Below are positions 23,788 to 32,381 of a stretch of DNA of 40,438 nt, piece by piece (the first letter of the stretch is position 1; each line of letters starts with the position of its first letter). The position numbers and the translations under genes were made by a program. The notes below the pieces were generated by a model, which saw only the letters and a list, made by a program, of their open reading frames with translations, had not been told where the DNA came from and ran no database searches. Source of the stretch: Ilumatobacteraceae bacterium (GTDB lineage: Bacteria; Actinomycetota; Acidimicrobiia; Acidimicrobiales; Ilumatobacteraceae); the NCBI GenBank assembly GCA_024644465.1, contig JAHEKY010000009.1, positions 16,674 through 57,111 of the forward strand, given 5' to 3'.

Positions 23788-24869
23788 GTGCGGCCGCGCC
23801 ACACCTGGGCGGACCCGCGGCGGATGCCGAGCGCGATCGCCGCGGCCGCCGACGGATCGGCGAGTGGGCTCGCCCAGTAGGCCCCGTCGGTCTGCGTGTA
23901 CGCGGACCGGGTGCCGACGAGCGTGCCGAGACGAGCGGCGAGCAACACGACGTCGAGCACGTCGCCGCGCCGCAGCACCAGCCGCGGCAGCGGGAGCGTC
24001 TGCGCGAGCACGACGACGGCGAGATCGAGCAACTGCCGGCGGCGCGCCTCGACGCCCGGGAGGGCGAGGGAGCGGCCCCAACCGGTCCATGTGTCCTCGA
24101 CCGACTCGAACATCCGCACCGTCAGCAGCTCGTTCGCGTCGAGAAACGCAACCGCGCCGCCGTCCGCCGCGATTCGGCGCGCCAGTGCGACGTCCTCGAC
24201 GACCTCGCCCCGAACGACCTCCATCCCGCCCCGGTCGAGGAACCGGTCCCGATGGAGCGCCATGCACTGCCCGTTCGCCATCAACCGGTCGGGTCGCCCG
24301 GCGACCCCCGGTGGGCCGAACCGGTAGACGAGTGTCGTCAACATCGCCGCGTGCAGCCAGCGGGCCGGAGGGGTCGGGCAGTCGAACCGGCCACCGACCG
24401 TCAGCAGATCGAGCCGTTCACCGATCGCTCTGGCAACGAGCGCGGTCGGCAGGCGGGGGTCCGGTCGCGTGTCGGCATCCAGCGTCACGATCCACTCCGA
24501 GGTCGCCGCCTCGATTCCCTGCTGCAGCGCCCACGCCTTGCCGGCCCAGCCGACGGGCAGTTCGGCTCCGCTGACGACCCGCGCGCCCGCGTCTCGCGCC
24601 AGCTCGGCGGTGCCATCGCTCGATCGGTCGTCGACGAGGACCACCTCGGCGACGCCGGGTGCGCCGACGATCGCGTCGAGCAGTGGGCCGATCCGCTCGC
24701 GCTCGTCACGCGCCGGGATCACCACCGAGATCGGATGCGGTGGCGTCACGGTCGGCCGGACGGGAGGCGCCGACCGCGCTGCCCGGGCGAGGCGCGTCAG
24801 CGCGACACCCGCCGCGGCGAGTCGCCCGGCGAACAAGGCGGCGTGCGCCCCGCGGCGCAGCGCACTCAT
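23778..24869 (-). CDS. Family 2 glycosyltransferase of the carotenoid operon
   Basis: The 363-residue enzyme has the GT2 fold: ISVVIPARDERERIGPLLDA, VLVDDRSSDGTAELA, the metal-binding DADT in WIVTLDADTRPDP, and the acceptor-side block VVRGEVVEDVALARRIAADG, with hydrophobic helices at both ends. Such enzymes in carotenoid clusters (for example CruC or CrtQ types) add a sugar to a hydroxyl or carboxyl end group. It is the last gene of the operon. Its ATG overlaps the desaturase stop by one base (TGATG). Glycosylation of a 1-hydroxy carotenoid is the inferred role. Confidence 0.82.
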   Translation of the reverse strand: MSALRRGAHAALFAGRLAAAGVALTRLARAARSAPPVRPTVTPPHPISVVIPARDERERIGPLLDAIVGAPGVAEVVLVDDRSSDGTAELARDAGARVVSGAELPVGWAGKAWALQQGIEAATSEWIVTLDADTRPDPRLPTALVARAIGERLDLLTVGGRFDCPTPPARWLHAAMLTTLVYRFGPPGVAGRPDRLMANGQCMALHRDRFLDRGGMEVVRGEVVEDVALARRIAADGGAVAFLDANELLTVRMFESVEDTWTGWGRSLALPGVEARRRQLLDLAVVVLAQTLPLPRLVLRRGDVLDVVLLAARLGTLVGTRSAYTQTDGAYWASPLADPSAAAAIALGIRRGSAQVWRGRTYP

Positions 24870-26326
24870 CAGGCGAAGTCCTGGTCGATCATCTCCGCGA
24901 CGATCGCGGCGCTCGTCGCCACGAGTGGCAAACCGCCGCCCGGGTGGCTCGAGCCGCCGACCAGGTACAGCCCCGCGCGAGCACCCCGGTTCGCGGGGCG
25001 GGCGAACGCCGCGCGCATGCCGTTCGAGGACGTCCCGTAGATCGCACCTCCGGGCGATCGGTAGAGCCGCTCGATGTCGGCGGGCGCCATCCGGGCGGCG
25101 AACGTCATCCGCTCGCGCAGGTCGACGCCGTGCTCGGCGAGCCGTGCGAGGACGACGTCGCGATACCGCTCGGTGTCGACGTCGACGTCCGGCGGGGTGT
25201 TGACGAGCAGGAACCAGTTCTCGTCGCCGTCGGGCGCCTGGCTCTGGTCGGTCACTGCCGAGACACAGCCGTAGATCGTCGGGTCGTCCGCGAGTTGGCC
25301 GGCGTCGAGCGCCCGGAACTCCTGGTAGTAGTCGTCGGAGAACCAGACGTTGTGGTGCCCGATGCCGGGTGTCGTACCGCGTGCGCCCACGCACAGAACG
25401 AACCCGCTCGTCGACCGGTCGGCCCGACGCACCCGGCGCAGTGCACGATCGTCCGGCAGCAGGTCGGCGTAGAGATGCTCGGCGTCGACGTTCGCGATCA
25501 CGATGTCAGCGTCGACGATCTCGCCGTCGGCGAGCTGGATCCCGCTGACCGAGCGCGCGTCCGCCGCGACGTCGACCACCTCCGTCGACGTGCGGACCTC
25601 GACGCCGAGTTCGATCGCCACCCGCTCGAACGCATCACGCAGCGTGCCGAGACCGCCCATCGGGTACCAGCAGCCGTACTCGGCCTCGACGTGCGGGATG
25701 CACGCCATCGTCGCCGGCACGTGTCGCGGCGACGACCCGGAGTAGGTGGCATATCGGCCCACCCATTGGCGGAGGTGGTCGTCGTCGAACGTTTCGCGAG
25801 CCGCGTCGTTCAGCGTGCGCAGTGCGTCGATGCGCAGCAGGTCGCGCGGCGAGTTCATCCGGCGCAGCACGGTGAGCGGGCCGGTCATCGGCCCGGCGAA
25901 GAACGTGCGCTGCGCGACCTTCCAGATCTCGCCGCCGTGCGCGTCGAACGCGCGCCACGCCGACCCGGCGCCGGGCCGGAACGCCTCGAACGCGGCCGCG
26001 GTTGCGTCGTTGTCGTCGTGAACCGTCAGGGTGGCACCGTCTCGCCAGAAGTAACGGAACTGCGGGTCGAGGCGGACGAGGTCGACTTGCTCGGCGAGCG
26101 CCGTGCCCGCGAGGCGGAACACGTCGTCGAAGACGTGCGGCAGCGTCAGCAGCGACGGCCCGATGTCGAACGTGAAGCCGTCGCGGGTGTACGTCGACAG
26201 CTTGCCGCCGACGCGGGCGTTGCGCTCGAAGATCGTGACGTCGTGGCCGGCGCTGCGGAGCCGGATCGCTGCCGCGAGCCCGCCGACCCCACCGCCGACG
26301 ACCGCGATGCGGCGAGATGCGTTCAT
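24869..26326 (-). CDS. CrtI/CrtD-type carotenoid desaturase (second copy)
   Basis: The 485-residue flavoprotein starts [20 protein letters not shown] and has [20 protein letters not shown] and a C-terminal [20 protein letters not shown], the CrtI-family FAD signature. It differs clearly from the other desaturase in this window. Its [15 protein letters not shown] region and its position between a cruF-type hydratase and a glycosyltransferase suggest a CrtD-type 3,4-desaturase acting on 1-hydroxy carotenoids. Its ATG overlaps the cruF stop (ATGA), so it is translationally coupled. CrtO-like or isomerase roles cannot be excluded. Confidence 0.82.
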   Translation of the reverse strand: MNASRRIAVVGGGVGGLAAAIRLRSAGHDVTIFERNARVGGKLSTYTRDGFTFDIGPSLLTLPHVFDDVFRLAGTALAEQVDLVRLDPQFRYFWRDGATLTVHDDNDATAAAFEAFRPGAGSAWRAFDAHGGEIWKVAQRTFFAGPMTGPLTVLRRMNSPRDLLRIDALRTLNDAARETFDDDHLRQWVGRYATYSGSSPRHVPATMACIPHVEAEYGCWYPMGGLGTLRDAFERVAIELGVEVRTSTEVVDVAADARSVSGIQLADGEIVDADIVIANVDAEHLYADLLPDDRALRRVRRADRSTSGFVLCVGARGTTPGIGHHNVWFSDDYYQEFRALDAGQLADDPTIYGCVSAVTDQSQAPDGDENWFLLVNTPPDVDVDTERYRDVVLARLAEHGVDLRERMTFAARMAPADIERLYRSPGGAIYGTSSNGMRAAFARPANRGARAGLYLVGGSSHPGGGLPLVATSAAIVAEMIDQDFA

Positions 26327-27096
26327 CGGCCCGTCACCGCTCGGGCGACGCCGACGGCGGCGAACGGAAGCATCGCCGCGCCGCCGACGGCCGCGACGAG
26401 CGGATCGCGGAAGTACCGCGCGAAGCCGAGTGTCTCCATCACGCCCATGTACGCATACGTCCCCACCAGCCGCCCGTCCGTCAAAGTTGTGTCTGACACA
26501 ACTTTGACGGGCAGGAGGGTGTCGAGGGCGGTCATCACGGCGAGGCCGGTGGCGAACCAGCCGAGGAAGTTGGTGAGCGGGATGCCGCGGTAGACGCCGC
26601 GCCGGACCCACGCCCAGTAGCCCTCGCCGACCATCTGTGGGTCGAGGAACAGATCCCACGCGGTCAGCGCGGCCGACCCGAGCACCGCCCGCCGTGCCCG
26701 CGTCGACGACGACCCGAGTGCGGCGTGTGCGGTTTCGCGCGCCGGGAGCGCCATTGCGAACCAGGCGAGCGGCACGATCGCCGGCACGTGCGCAACCTGC
26801 GGCTGCAGCGCCCGTGTGTAGGCGTACCGCCCGAACGGGACGCCCGTCATCGTTCCGACCCGCTCGACGACGGTCGTCGCCGCGGCGACCGTGCCCGCGG
26901 CGACCGCCGTGCGCCGGGCCCCCCAGCGGCGCACTGCGTTCGCGGTCGTCGTGGCGAACAGCCCGGTGACGACCACGGTCGACAGCACGCGGCGGCCCGC
27001 CCCGCGCTGCGGCAGCAACGGCGTCGCGATCATGCCGGCGACCGTGGCGAGGCCGGCAACGGCTGCGACGCGGTCCGCTGAGCCGATGCGGGCCAT
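26323..27096 (-). CDS. cruF: CruF-type carotenoid 1',2'-hydratase, carrying an inserted palindrome
   Basis: The 257-residue membrane protein has the CruF-family signature. [17 protein letters not shown] comes first, then [34 protein letters not shown], and [20 protein letters not shown]. CruF adds water across the terminal double bond of lycopene-type ends to give a 1'-hydroxyl. About six hydrophobic helices are visible. Between LDTLLP and [10 protein letters not shown] lies [12 protein letters not shown], encoded by a perfect 33-base palindrome (26478-26510); it falls in a loop and keeps the frame. The start at 27096 overlaps the crtB stop by one base. Confidence 0.85.
   Translation of the reverse strand: MARIGSADRVAAVAGLATVAGMIATPLLPQRGAGRRVLSTVVVTGLFATTTANAVRRWGARRTAVAAGTVAAATTVVERVGTMTGVPFGRYAYTRALQPQVAHVPAIVPLAWFAMALPARETAHAALGSSSTRARRAVLGSAALTAWDLFLDPQMVGEGYWAWVRRGVYRGIPLTNFLGWFATGLAVMTALDTLLPVKVVSDTTLTDGRLVGTYAYMGVMETLGFARYFRDPLVAAVGGAAMLPFAAVGVARAVTGR
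26478..26510. repeat. Palindrome B, type 1, perfect 33 bp, inside cruF
   Basis: The arm CCGTCAAAGTTGTGTC (26478-26493), a central T and the arm GACACAACTTTGACGG (26495-26510) are perfect inverse complements. The central 25 bases match palindrome A with one exception besides the centre base. In the cruF reading frame it encodes most of [12 protein letters not shown]. The local base composition is much more AT-rich than the surrounding codons, as expected for an insertion. Confidence 0.92.
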
Positions 27097-28016
27097 CAGC
27101 GAATCAGCGAGGCGACCATCGTCGCCTTCTCCCGCGTCGAGACGGTCGCCCGCGACCGGAACACGTCGTAGTCCTGCTCCTCGATCTTGTCGAGGATCCG
27201 GCCGTACAGCGTGTGCGCGGCCCGCACACACTTCGCGGAGCGAGCCGGCAACATCGCGATGCCGACATCGGCCGACCGGTAGAGGGACCGGCACCGGTCG
27301 ATCTCGAACCGCATCAGCGCGACGAACTCCGGCGACACCGCGCGAGCGGTCAGGTCGACGCCGAACTCGCGGCTGTCCTCGAGCGGGATGTACTGGCGGC
27401 CGCGATCGAGGTCTTCGTCGATGTCGCGCAGGAAGTTCGTCAGCTGGAACGCGTTGCCGAGGTCGCGGGCGTGGGGCAGTGCGACGTCGTAGTCGGAGGG
27501 CTCCAGGATCGGCAGCATCATCTCGCCGATCACGGCGGCCGACCCGTCCATGTAGACGAGGAGGTCATCCCATGTGTCGTACGACTCGATGGTCAGGTCC
27601 ATCGTCATCGACCGCAGGAACCGGTGGAACGCCTCGATGTCGATGTCGAACGCCCGCACCGTGTGGACGACCGCCTTGAGGATCGGGTCGTCGGAGCGGC
27701 CCGCCGCGAGGTCGTCGAAGAAGCGCTCGCCGAAGTCGCGCAGGGCCGCGGCCCGCACGTCGGTCGGCACGTCGCGACCGCCCTGCGCGGGGATCTCGTC
27801 GACGATGTCGTCGGCGTACCGTGCGAACGCGTACAGCGCATGCACGTGGTGGCGCTTGATCGCCGGCAGCACCTTCGTCGACCAGTAGTAGGTCGTGCCG
27901 TGACGCTTGTTGAACTCCCGGCACAGCGCGTAGCTCTCGTCCAACGTCACGGGCCCCGTCGGCAGCAGTTGCGTCGTCGGCAGGGGCGGCGTGCGGCGGC
28001 GGAGAGGAAGTCGCAT
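27096..28016 (-). CDS. crtB: Phytoene synthase
   Basis: CrtB condenses two geranylgeranyl diphosphates into phytoene. The 306-residue product carries the two aspartate-rich motifs of squalene/phytoene synthases: DDIVDE in [14 protein letters not shown], and the second in [20 protein letters not shown], followed by [12 protein letters not shown] 28016 is preferred; GTG 28019 is immediately upstream and in frame. No clear ribosome site precedes it, and it starts 27 bases after the crtI stop, so translation may depend on coupling. A large palindrome overlaps the end of crtI in this gap. Confidence 0.95.
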   Translation of the reverse strand: MRLPLRRRTPPLPTTQLLPTGPVTLDESYALCREFNKRHGTTYYWSTKVLPAIKRHHVHALYAFARYADDIVDEIPAQGGRDVPTDVRAAALRDFGERFFDDLAAGRSDDPILKAVVHTVRAFDIDIEAFHRFLRSMTMDLTIESYDTWDDLLVYMDGSAAVIGEMMLPILEPSDYDVALPHARDLGNAFQLTNFLRDIDEDLDRGRQYIPLEDSREFGVDLTARAVSPEFVALMRFEIDRCRSLYRSADVGIAMLPARSAKCVRAAHTLYGRILDKIEEQDYDVFRSRATVSTREKATMVASLIR

Positions 28017-28039
28017 CACGGCCGAGCGTAGGGGGACAT

Positions 28040-28076
28040 GGCGCTACATCTGGTGCCTGGCACCAGATGTGACGCC
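28040..28076. repeat. Palindrome C, type 2, over the crtI stop codon
   Basis: ACATCTGGTGCC (28046-28057), a central T and GGCACCAGATGT (28059-28070) pair perfectly. After a two-base mismatch, four more pairs (GGCG with CGCC) extend it to 37 bases. The core GTGCCTGGCAC shares the GTGYCWGRCAC plan of the other palindromes. It supplies the last codons and the stop of crtI and would form a strong hairpin in the mRNA just before crtB. Confidence 0.9.
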
Positions 28077-29549
28077 GTACTGCGCAACTCGCTCGGCGGC
28101 GAGCTTGCCGGACACGAGAACCATCGGCACGCCGACGCCCGGCAAGGTGGACGAGCCGGTGAACACGAGGCCCGGCACCTTCTTGGTGACGTTGTTCGGG
28201 CGGAACGGGCCGGTCTGGAAGAACGTGTGGGCGAGCGCGAACGGCGTACCCTGCTCCATGCCCATCCGTTCCCAGTCCTGCGGGTCGTAGACGCGCTCGA
28301 CGACGACGTCGGTCGGATAGCCGAGCGCCGCCGTGCGGGCGCGGAGGTCGTCGGCGATGCGGTCGCGCTCGCGCGACCAGTCGATCGTGCCGCTGAGGTT
28401 CGGCGTCGGTTCGAGCACGTAGATGCTCGAGCACCCGTCCGGCGCGAGCGACCGGTCGTCGAGGCTGTGCAGCGTCACGAGGATCGAGGGGTCGGGCATC
28501 CGCACGCCGTCCTCGATCAGTGCCTTGAACGAACCGTCCCAGTCGGCACCGAAGTGGATGTTGTGGTGTGTCGCGTCCGCGGGTGGCAGCCCGTTCACCC
28601 CCGCGATCCACAGGAGACACGACGGCGAGTACTTGCCCTTCGCAGCAGCGCGCGGCATCTCGACGCCGTCGAGCAGTTCGCGGTACGCCACCGGCAGGTC
28701 GGGGTTGCACACCACGGCATCCGCCGCGAGCAGTTCGGCGCCCTCTGCGCCGCGCTCGCCCAATTGCACGCCCCGCACGGAGCCGTCGGCGAACCGCACG
28801 ATCTGCGACACGGGCGTCTCGTAGCGGATCGTCACGCCGGCCGCCTCGACTGCCTCGGCGAGGCCGGCCGCCATCATGTGCATCCCACCCTCGGGCACGA
28901 ACACACCCTCGACGGAATCCATGTACGTGATCACGGCGTACAGCGCGAGCGCCTCGTACGGGGCGAGGCCGGCGTACATCGACTGGAAGCTGAAGATCCG
29001 TTGCAGCCGCTCGTCGTCGAAGAACGACGCGACCTTCTTGCCGAGCTTGCCGAACCCACCGAGGCGGACGAGTTCGAGACCTGCCCGCCACGGCTTGACG
29101 AGGTCGAGCGGGGAGTCGAAGTTGGCGTCGATGAACGAGCCCATCTCGGCGCGGTACAACTTGGCGAGCCAGTCGCTGAACCGGCCGAATGCCTCGGCGT
29201 CCTTGTCGCCGGAGAAGCGTGCGATCTCCTCGGTCATCGCCTCGCGCCCGTGGCGGACGAACAGCGTCGAACCGTCGGCGTACACGGCGCGGTACATCGG
29301 GTCGACCGGCTTGATCGTGATGTGGTCGGCCATCGTCGCGCCACAGGCGGCGAACGCGCCCTCCAGCAGGTTCGGCATCGTCAGCACCGTCGGGCCGTTG
29401 TCGAGCCGGAAGCCGTGCTCGATCACCATCCCCGCCCGGCCGCCGGGCATCGTTGCGCGCTCGACGATCGTGACGGAATGGCCGGCACCGGCGAGATGCG
29501 CAGCTGCGGACAATCCACCGAGCCCGGCGCCGATGACGACGACGTTCAT
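28044..29549 (-). CDS. crtI: Phytoene desaturase
   Basis: The 501-residue flavoprotein begins VVVIGAGLGGLSAAAHLAGA and has the CrtI blocks MPGGRAGMVIEHGFRLDNGP and PMYRAVYADGSTLFV. A middle AEMGSFIDANFDSPLDLV follows, with a C-terminal LVFTGSSTLPGVGVPMVLVS. It should desaturate phytoene to lycopene or a related red product, using FAD. The ATG at 29549 follows the crtE stop by 10 bases. The final residues SGARHQM are coded by palindrome C rather than by conserved sequence, so the natural C-terminus may have been replaced there. Confidence 0.92.
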   Translation of the reverse strand: MNVVVIGAGLGGLSAAAHLAGAGHSVTIVERATMPGGRAGMVIEHGFRLDNGPTVLTMPNLLEGAFAACGATMADHITIKPVDPMYRAVYADGSTLFVRHGREAMTEEIARFSGDKDAEAFGRFSDWLAKLYRAEMGSFIDANFDSPLDLVKPWRAGLELVRLGGFGKLGKKVASFFDDERLQRIFSFQSMYAGLAPYEALALYAVITYMDSVEGVFVPEGGMHMMAAGLAEAVEAAGVTIRYETPVSQIVRFADGSVRGVQLGERGAEGAELLAADAVVCNPDLPVAYRELLDGVEMPRAAAKGKYSPSCLLWIAGVNGLPPADATHHNIHFGADWDGSFKALIEDGVRMPDPSILVTLHSLDDRSLAPDGCSSIYVLEPTPNLSGTIDWSRERDRIADDLRARTAALGYPTDVVVERVYDPQDWERMGMEQGTPFALAHTFFQTGPFRPNNVTKKVPGLVFTGSSTLPGVGVPMVLVSGKLAAERVAQYGVTSGARHQM

Positions 29550-29559
29550 GGCGCCGGGG

Positions 29560-30621
29560 TCACGTGGCCCGCCGGCTGACGTAGATCGCCAGCTCGACGA
29601 GCTCGGTCTTGACGTGCTCGGTGATCGGTGCTGCGTCGAGCGACGCGACCGCCGTGTCGGTGAGCGTCGCGATGTGTGCTTCCAACTCGTCGAGGGCGCC
29701 GGTCTCGACGATGACGTCCTGCACCCGCCGCACGGCCGCGACGTCCATGTCCGGGTCACCGACGAGTTGCAGCACCTCGAGCTGCGCAGCGGTTGCTCGG
29801 CGCGTCGCACGGGCGAGCAGCGGCGTCGGCTTGCCCTCGATCAGGTCACCGCCGACCGGCTTGCCGGTGACCGCCTCGTCACCGAACGCACCCATCACGT
29901 CGTCGCGCATCTGGAACGCATCGCCGAGCGGCAGCCCGTAGTTGCTGAGGTGGGGGAGCAGTTCCGCGGTTCGCCCGGGCGCGGCGAGCGCAGCACCGAG
30001 ATGCAGCGGCCGCTCGATCGTGTACTTGCCGGACTTGTACCGGCAGATCCGTTCGGCGGTCTCGACGTCACGGGTGCGTCGTACGCCGCCGAGGATGTCG
30101 AGGTACTGGCCGATGTTGAGCTCGATCCGCAGCTCGTTCCAGATCTGTGACGCCTCGGCCGACGCCTCCTCCAGCAACTGGTCGGCGTAGACGAACGCGA
30201 GGTCGCCGACCAGGATCGCGACACCTTCACCGAAGCGGCGCGACTCGCCGGCCCAACCGTCGCGTCCGTGCAACTCCGAGGCCACGGTGTGCGTCGTCGG
30301 TTGCCCGCGACGCGAGGTCGCGTCGTCCATCACGTCGTCGTGGAAGAGCGCGAAGGCGTGCATCAGCTCGAATGCCGCCCCGGCGTCGATGTCGATCTGG
30401 TCGTTCTCGCCGCCGCCGGCGCCGACGTAGCCCCAGTGGCAGAACGCGGGGCGCAGGCGCTTGCCGCCCGACAGCACGAGCCGGCGGATCTCGTCGATCG
30501 GATGGGCGAGCTCGTCGTCGAATTCGGCCCACCGCCGGCGCTCAGCTGCCAGGAACTCGTCCAACCTGACGTCGACGCGGGCCGCGAGCGCGCGCAGTGA
30601 CGGAGGCGGTGAGCCGGACAT
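29560..30621 (-). CDS. crtE: Geranylgeranyl diphosphate synthase
   Basis: The 353-residue polyprenyl diphosphate synthase supplies the C20 precursor for crtB. It has GGKRLRP at 52-58, the first aspartate-rich motif DDVMDD at 95-100 in ALFHDDVMDDATSRRG, YKSGKYTIERPLHLGAALA, and the second aspartate-rich motif in FQMRDDVMGAFGD. It starts 44 bases after the xseB stop. The pairing of exonuclease VII genes with a prenyl synthase recalls the xseB-ispA order of enterobacteria. Chain length (C20 or C25) cannot be settled by eye; the neighbours favour C20. Confidence 0.92.
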   Translation of the reverse strand: MSGSPPPSLRALAARVDVRLDEFLAAERRRWAEFDDELAHPIDEIRRLVLSGGKRLRPAFCHWGYVGAGGGENDQIDIDAGAAFELMHAFALFHDDVMDDATSRRGQPTTHTVASELHGRDGWAGESRRFGEGVAILVGDLAFVYADQLLEEASAEASQIWNELRIELNIGQYLDILGGVRRTRDVETAERICRYKSGKYTIERPLHLGAALAAPGRTAELLPHLSNYGLPLGDAFQMRDDVMGAFGDEAVTGKPVGGDLIEGKPTPLLARATRRATAAQLEVLQLVGDPDMDVAAVRRVQDVIVETGALDELEAHIATLTDTAVASLDAAPITEHVKTELVELAIYVSRRAT

Positions 30622-30665
30622 GCTGCCCGAGGGTAGTGGTGCGCACTCGCGTCCGTCGCCGTGGA

Positions 30666-30872
30666 TCAGCCGTCGAGTTCGGCCGTGACCTGTTCGATCT
30701 TGACCTGGGCGTTCGTGATCTTCTCACGACAGAGCGCGATCAGCTCGGCGGCGCGGGCCACCCGCTCGGCGAGGTGATCGACGTCGACGTCGGATCCCTC
30801 GAGTTCGCGGAGGATCTCGTCGAGCTCGCCGAGCGCGGCGGCATATCCGGGGGTGTCGGGCGGGTCGGCCAT
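30666..30872 (-). CDS. xseB: Exodeoxyribonuclease VII small subunit
   Basis: The 68-residue product matches XseB in size and pattern: YAAALGELDEILRELEGSDV, then DHLAERVARAAELIALCRE and ITNAQVKIEQV. It is a small helical subunit that joins XseA in the single-strand exonuclease VII complex. The ATG at 30872 lies 2 bases after the xseA stop codon, so the two are translationally coupled and the start is well supported. Confidence 0.92.
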   Translation of the reverse strand: MADPPDTPGYAAALGELDEILRELEGSDVDVDHLAERVARAAELIALCREKITNAQVKIEQVTAELDG

Positions 30873-30874
30873 GA

Positions 30875-32329
30875 TCAGTCCTTCTGGTCTGCGGTGTCGG
30901 GTGGGTCGAGGTGGGTCGTTGCCGGTGGTGCGGTGGTGCCGGCAGGGTGCGGCGCAGCAGGATGTGGCGCAGCGGGGTGCGGTGCGGCTGCGGTGCGGAC
31001 GTCGTCGACCACGCTCGTGATCACGCCGTCGATCACCTGCGTCGTGAGCACGTCGGCCGCCCCGACGGCTTCGGCGGATCGTACGATCCCACCGTCGGCG
31101 GTGCGGGTGATCGTCCATCCGCGAGCGAGCTGCACTGCTGGGTCGACGGCGCCGAGCCGGGCGGCGAGGACGTCGAGCCGTCGCCCCGATTGCGCCAGCA
31201 GCTCGCCGGGACGCTCGACGAGGCGGACCGCGGCCCGCTCGACGTGCTCGGTCGAGCGACGCAGCGCGCTCGGGCCGCTGCGCGCCAACCGGTCGACGCG
31301 CATCCGGAGCCGCTCGTCGGACCGCTCGACGGCCGCATGCGTGCGGCGGGCGATCCGGTGTGCGGTGTCCGACAGCTCATTGCCGACCTCGGACAGCACG
31401 ACGCCCGATCGCCGGCAGATCGCCGCGAAGTGCTGCTCGGCGTCGGCCGCGTATCGCTGCGCCCGCCCGATCAACTCACCGGCACACGCAGTCGGCGTCT
31501 TCAAGGCGGTGTGGGCGACCTCGTCGGCGACGCTGCGATCGACCTCGTGGCCGAGCCCGGTCAGAACCGGCACCGGCGACGTCGCGATCATCCGGGCGAT
31601 CTTCTCGGAGTCGAAGACGGCCAGTTCGTTGCGCGCCCCGCCGCCCCGGATGACGACGATCGCGTCGAGGCCGCCGTGCAGCCCCAGCCCGGCGATCGCC
31701 GCAGTGACCATGTTCTCCGCAAGGTCACCCTGGACGCGGGTGTCGGCGACCGTCAGCCGGAATCCGATGCCACTGTGCTCGATCTCGTTGCGGAAGTCGT
31801 GCCACGCGGCGCTGCCGACCGACGTGACGACGCCGACGCGCAGCGGGATCGGCGACAGTGGCCGTCGTTTGTTCGTGTCGAGCAGGCCGTCGGCGACGAG
31901 GCGGCGCATGATCTCGTCGCGCGACTGGGCGATCGCGCCGATCGTGTACTTCGGGTCGAGGCTCGCCATCTTCAGCCCGAGCCGGCCGCCCTGCGCCCAG
32001 AAGTCGAGATGGCCGTGGATCCGCACCTTCATCCCGTTGCGCAGTTCGAGCCGGAACTTGCGCAGCATCGGCGCGAGACGTGCCTTGGTCGGCGCGAAGA
32101 GCTGCACGTTGATGACCGCCTTGTCGCCGTCGACGTCCTCGACGAGCGAGAAGTACGTGTGCGGCCCGCGCTGCTGGAGGCCGCTGATCTCGCCGCGCAC
32201 CCAGACACCGTCGCGAAAGCTCCGTCGCAACGAGTCGTTGATCGCGCCCGCCAGCTCGCCGACGGTGTAGGTCGGGTCGGCGAAGTCGGCCGGGATCTCG
32301 TCGCCGAAGTCGAACGCGGGCTGGCTCAC
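30875..32329 (-). CDS. xseA: Exodeoxyribonuclease VII large subunit
   Basis: XseA is the catalytic subunit of exonuclease VII, which degrades single-stranded DNA to oligonucleotides. The protein has the N-terminal OB-fold (YTVGELAGAINDSL, VWVRGEISGL, HTYFSLVED), the catalytic region VGVVTSVGSAAWHDF and VIRGGGARNELAVFDSE, and GLGHEVDRSVADEVAHTALK followed by TPTACA. A coiled coil comes next. The tail is unusual: three PHPAA repeats and a Pro/Thr stretch. Start is uncertain; GTG 32329 fits homologues, GTG 32353 is also in frame. Confidence 0.93.
   Translation of the reverse strand: MSQPAFDFGDEIPADFADPTYTVGELAGAINDSLRRSFRDGVWVRGEISGLQQRGPHTYFSLVEDVDGDKAVINVQLFAPTKARLAPMLRKFRLELRNGMKVRIHGHLDFWAQGGRLGLKMASLDPKYTIGAIAQSRDEIMRRLVADGLLDTNKRRPLSPIPLRVGVVTSVGSAAWHDFRNEIEHSGIGFRLTVADTRVQGDLAENMVTAAIAGLGLHGGLDAIVVIRGGGARNELAVFDSEKIARMIATSPVPVLTGLGHEVDRSVADEVAHTALKTPTACAGELIGRAQRYAADAEQHFAAICRRSGVVLSEVGNELSDTAHRIARRTHAAVERSDERLRMRVDRLARSGPSALRRSTEHVERAAVRLVERPGELLAQSGRRLDVLAARLGAVDPAVQLARGWTITRTADGGIVRSAEAVGAADVLTTQVIDGVITSVVDDVRTAAAPHPAAPHPAAPHPAGTTAPPATTHLDPPDTADQKD
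30945..30989 (-). repeat. Three 15-base tandem repeats in the xseA tail
   Basis: Three adjacent 15-base units (30945-30959, 30960-30974, 30975-30989) differ from each other at a few positions. On the coding strand they give repeated AAPHP. This is a likely slippage-prone minisatellite in the non-conserved C-terminal extension of XseA. Confidence 0.7.
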
Positions 32330-32381
32330 GCTGCTCGATTCAATCAGGCGCACGCCGTGTCACGGGCGCGTTCGGACCCGA

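Noticed and set aside
23451-25040. 529-codon plus-strand frame through the PlsY-like and glycosyltransferase genes
   Set aside because: It starts inside one gene and runs antisense through another, without any recognisable domain.
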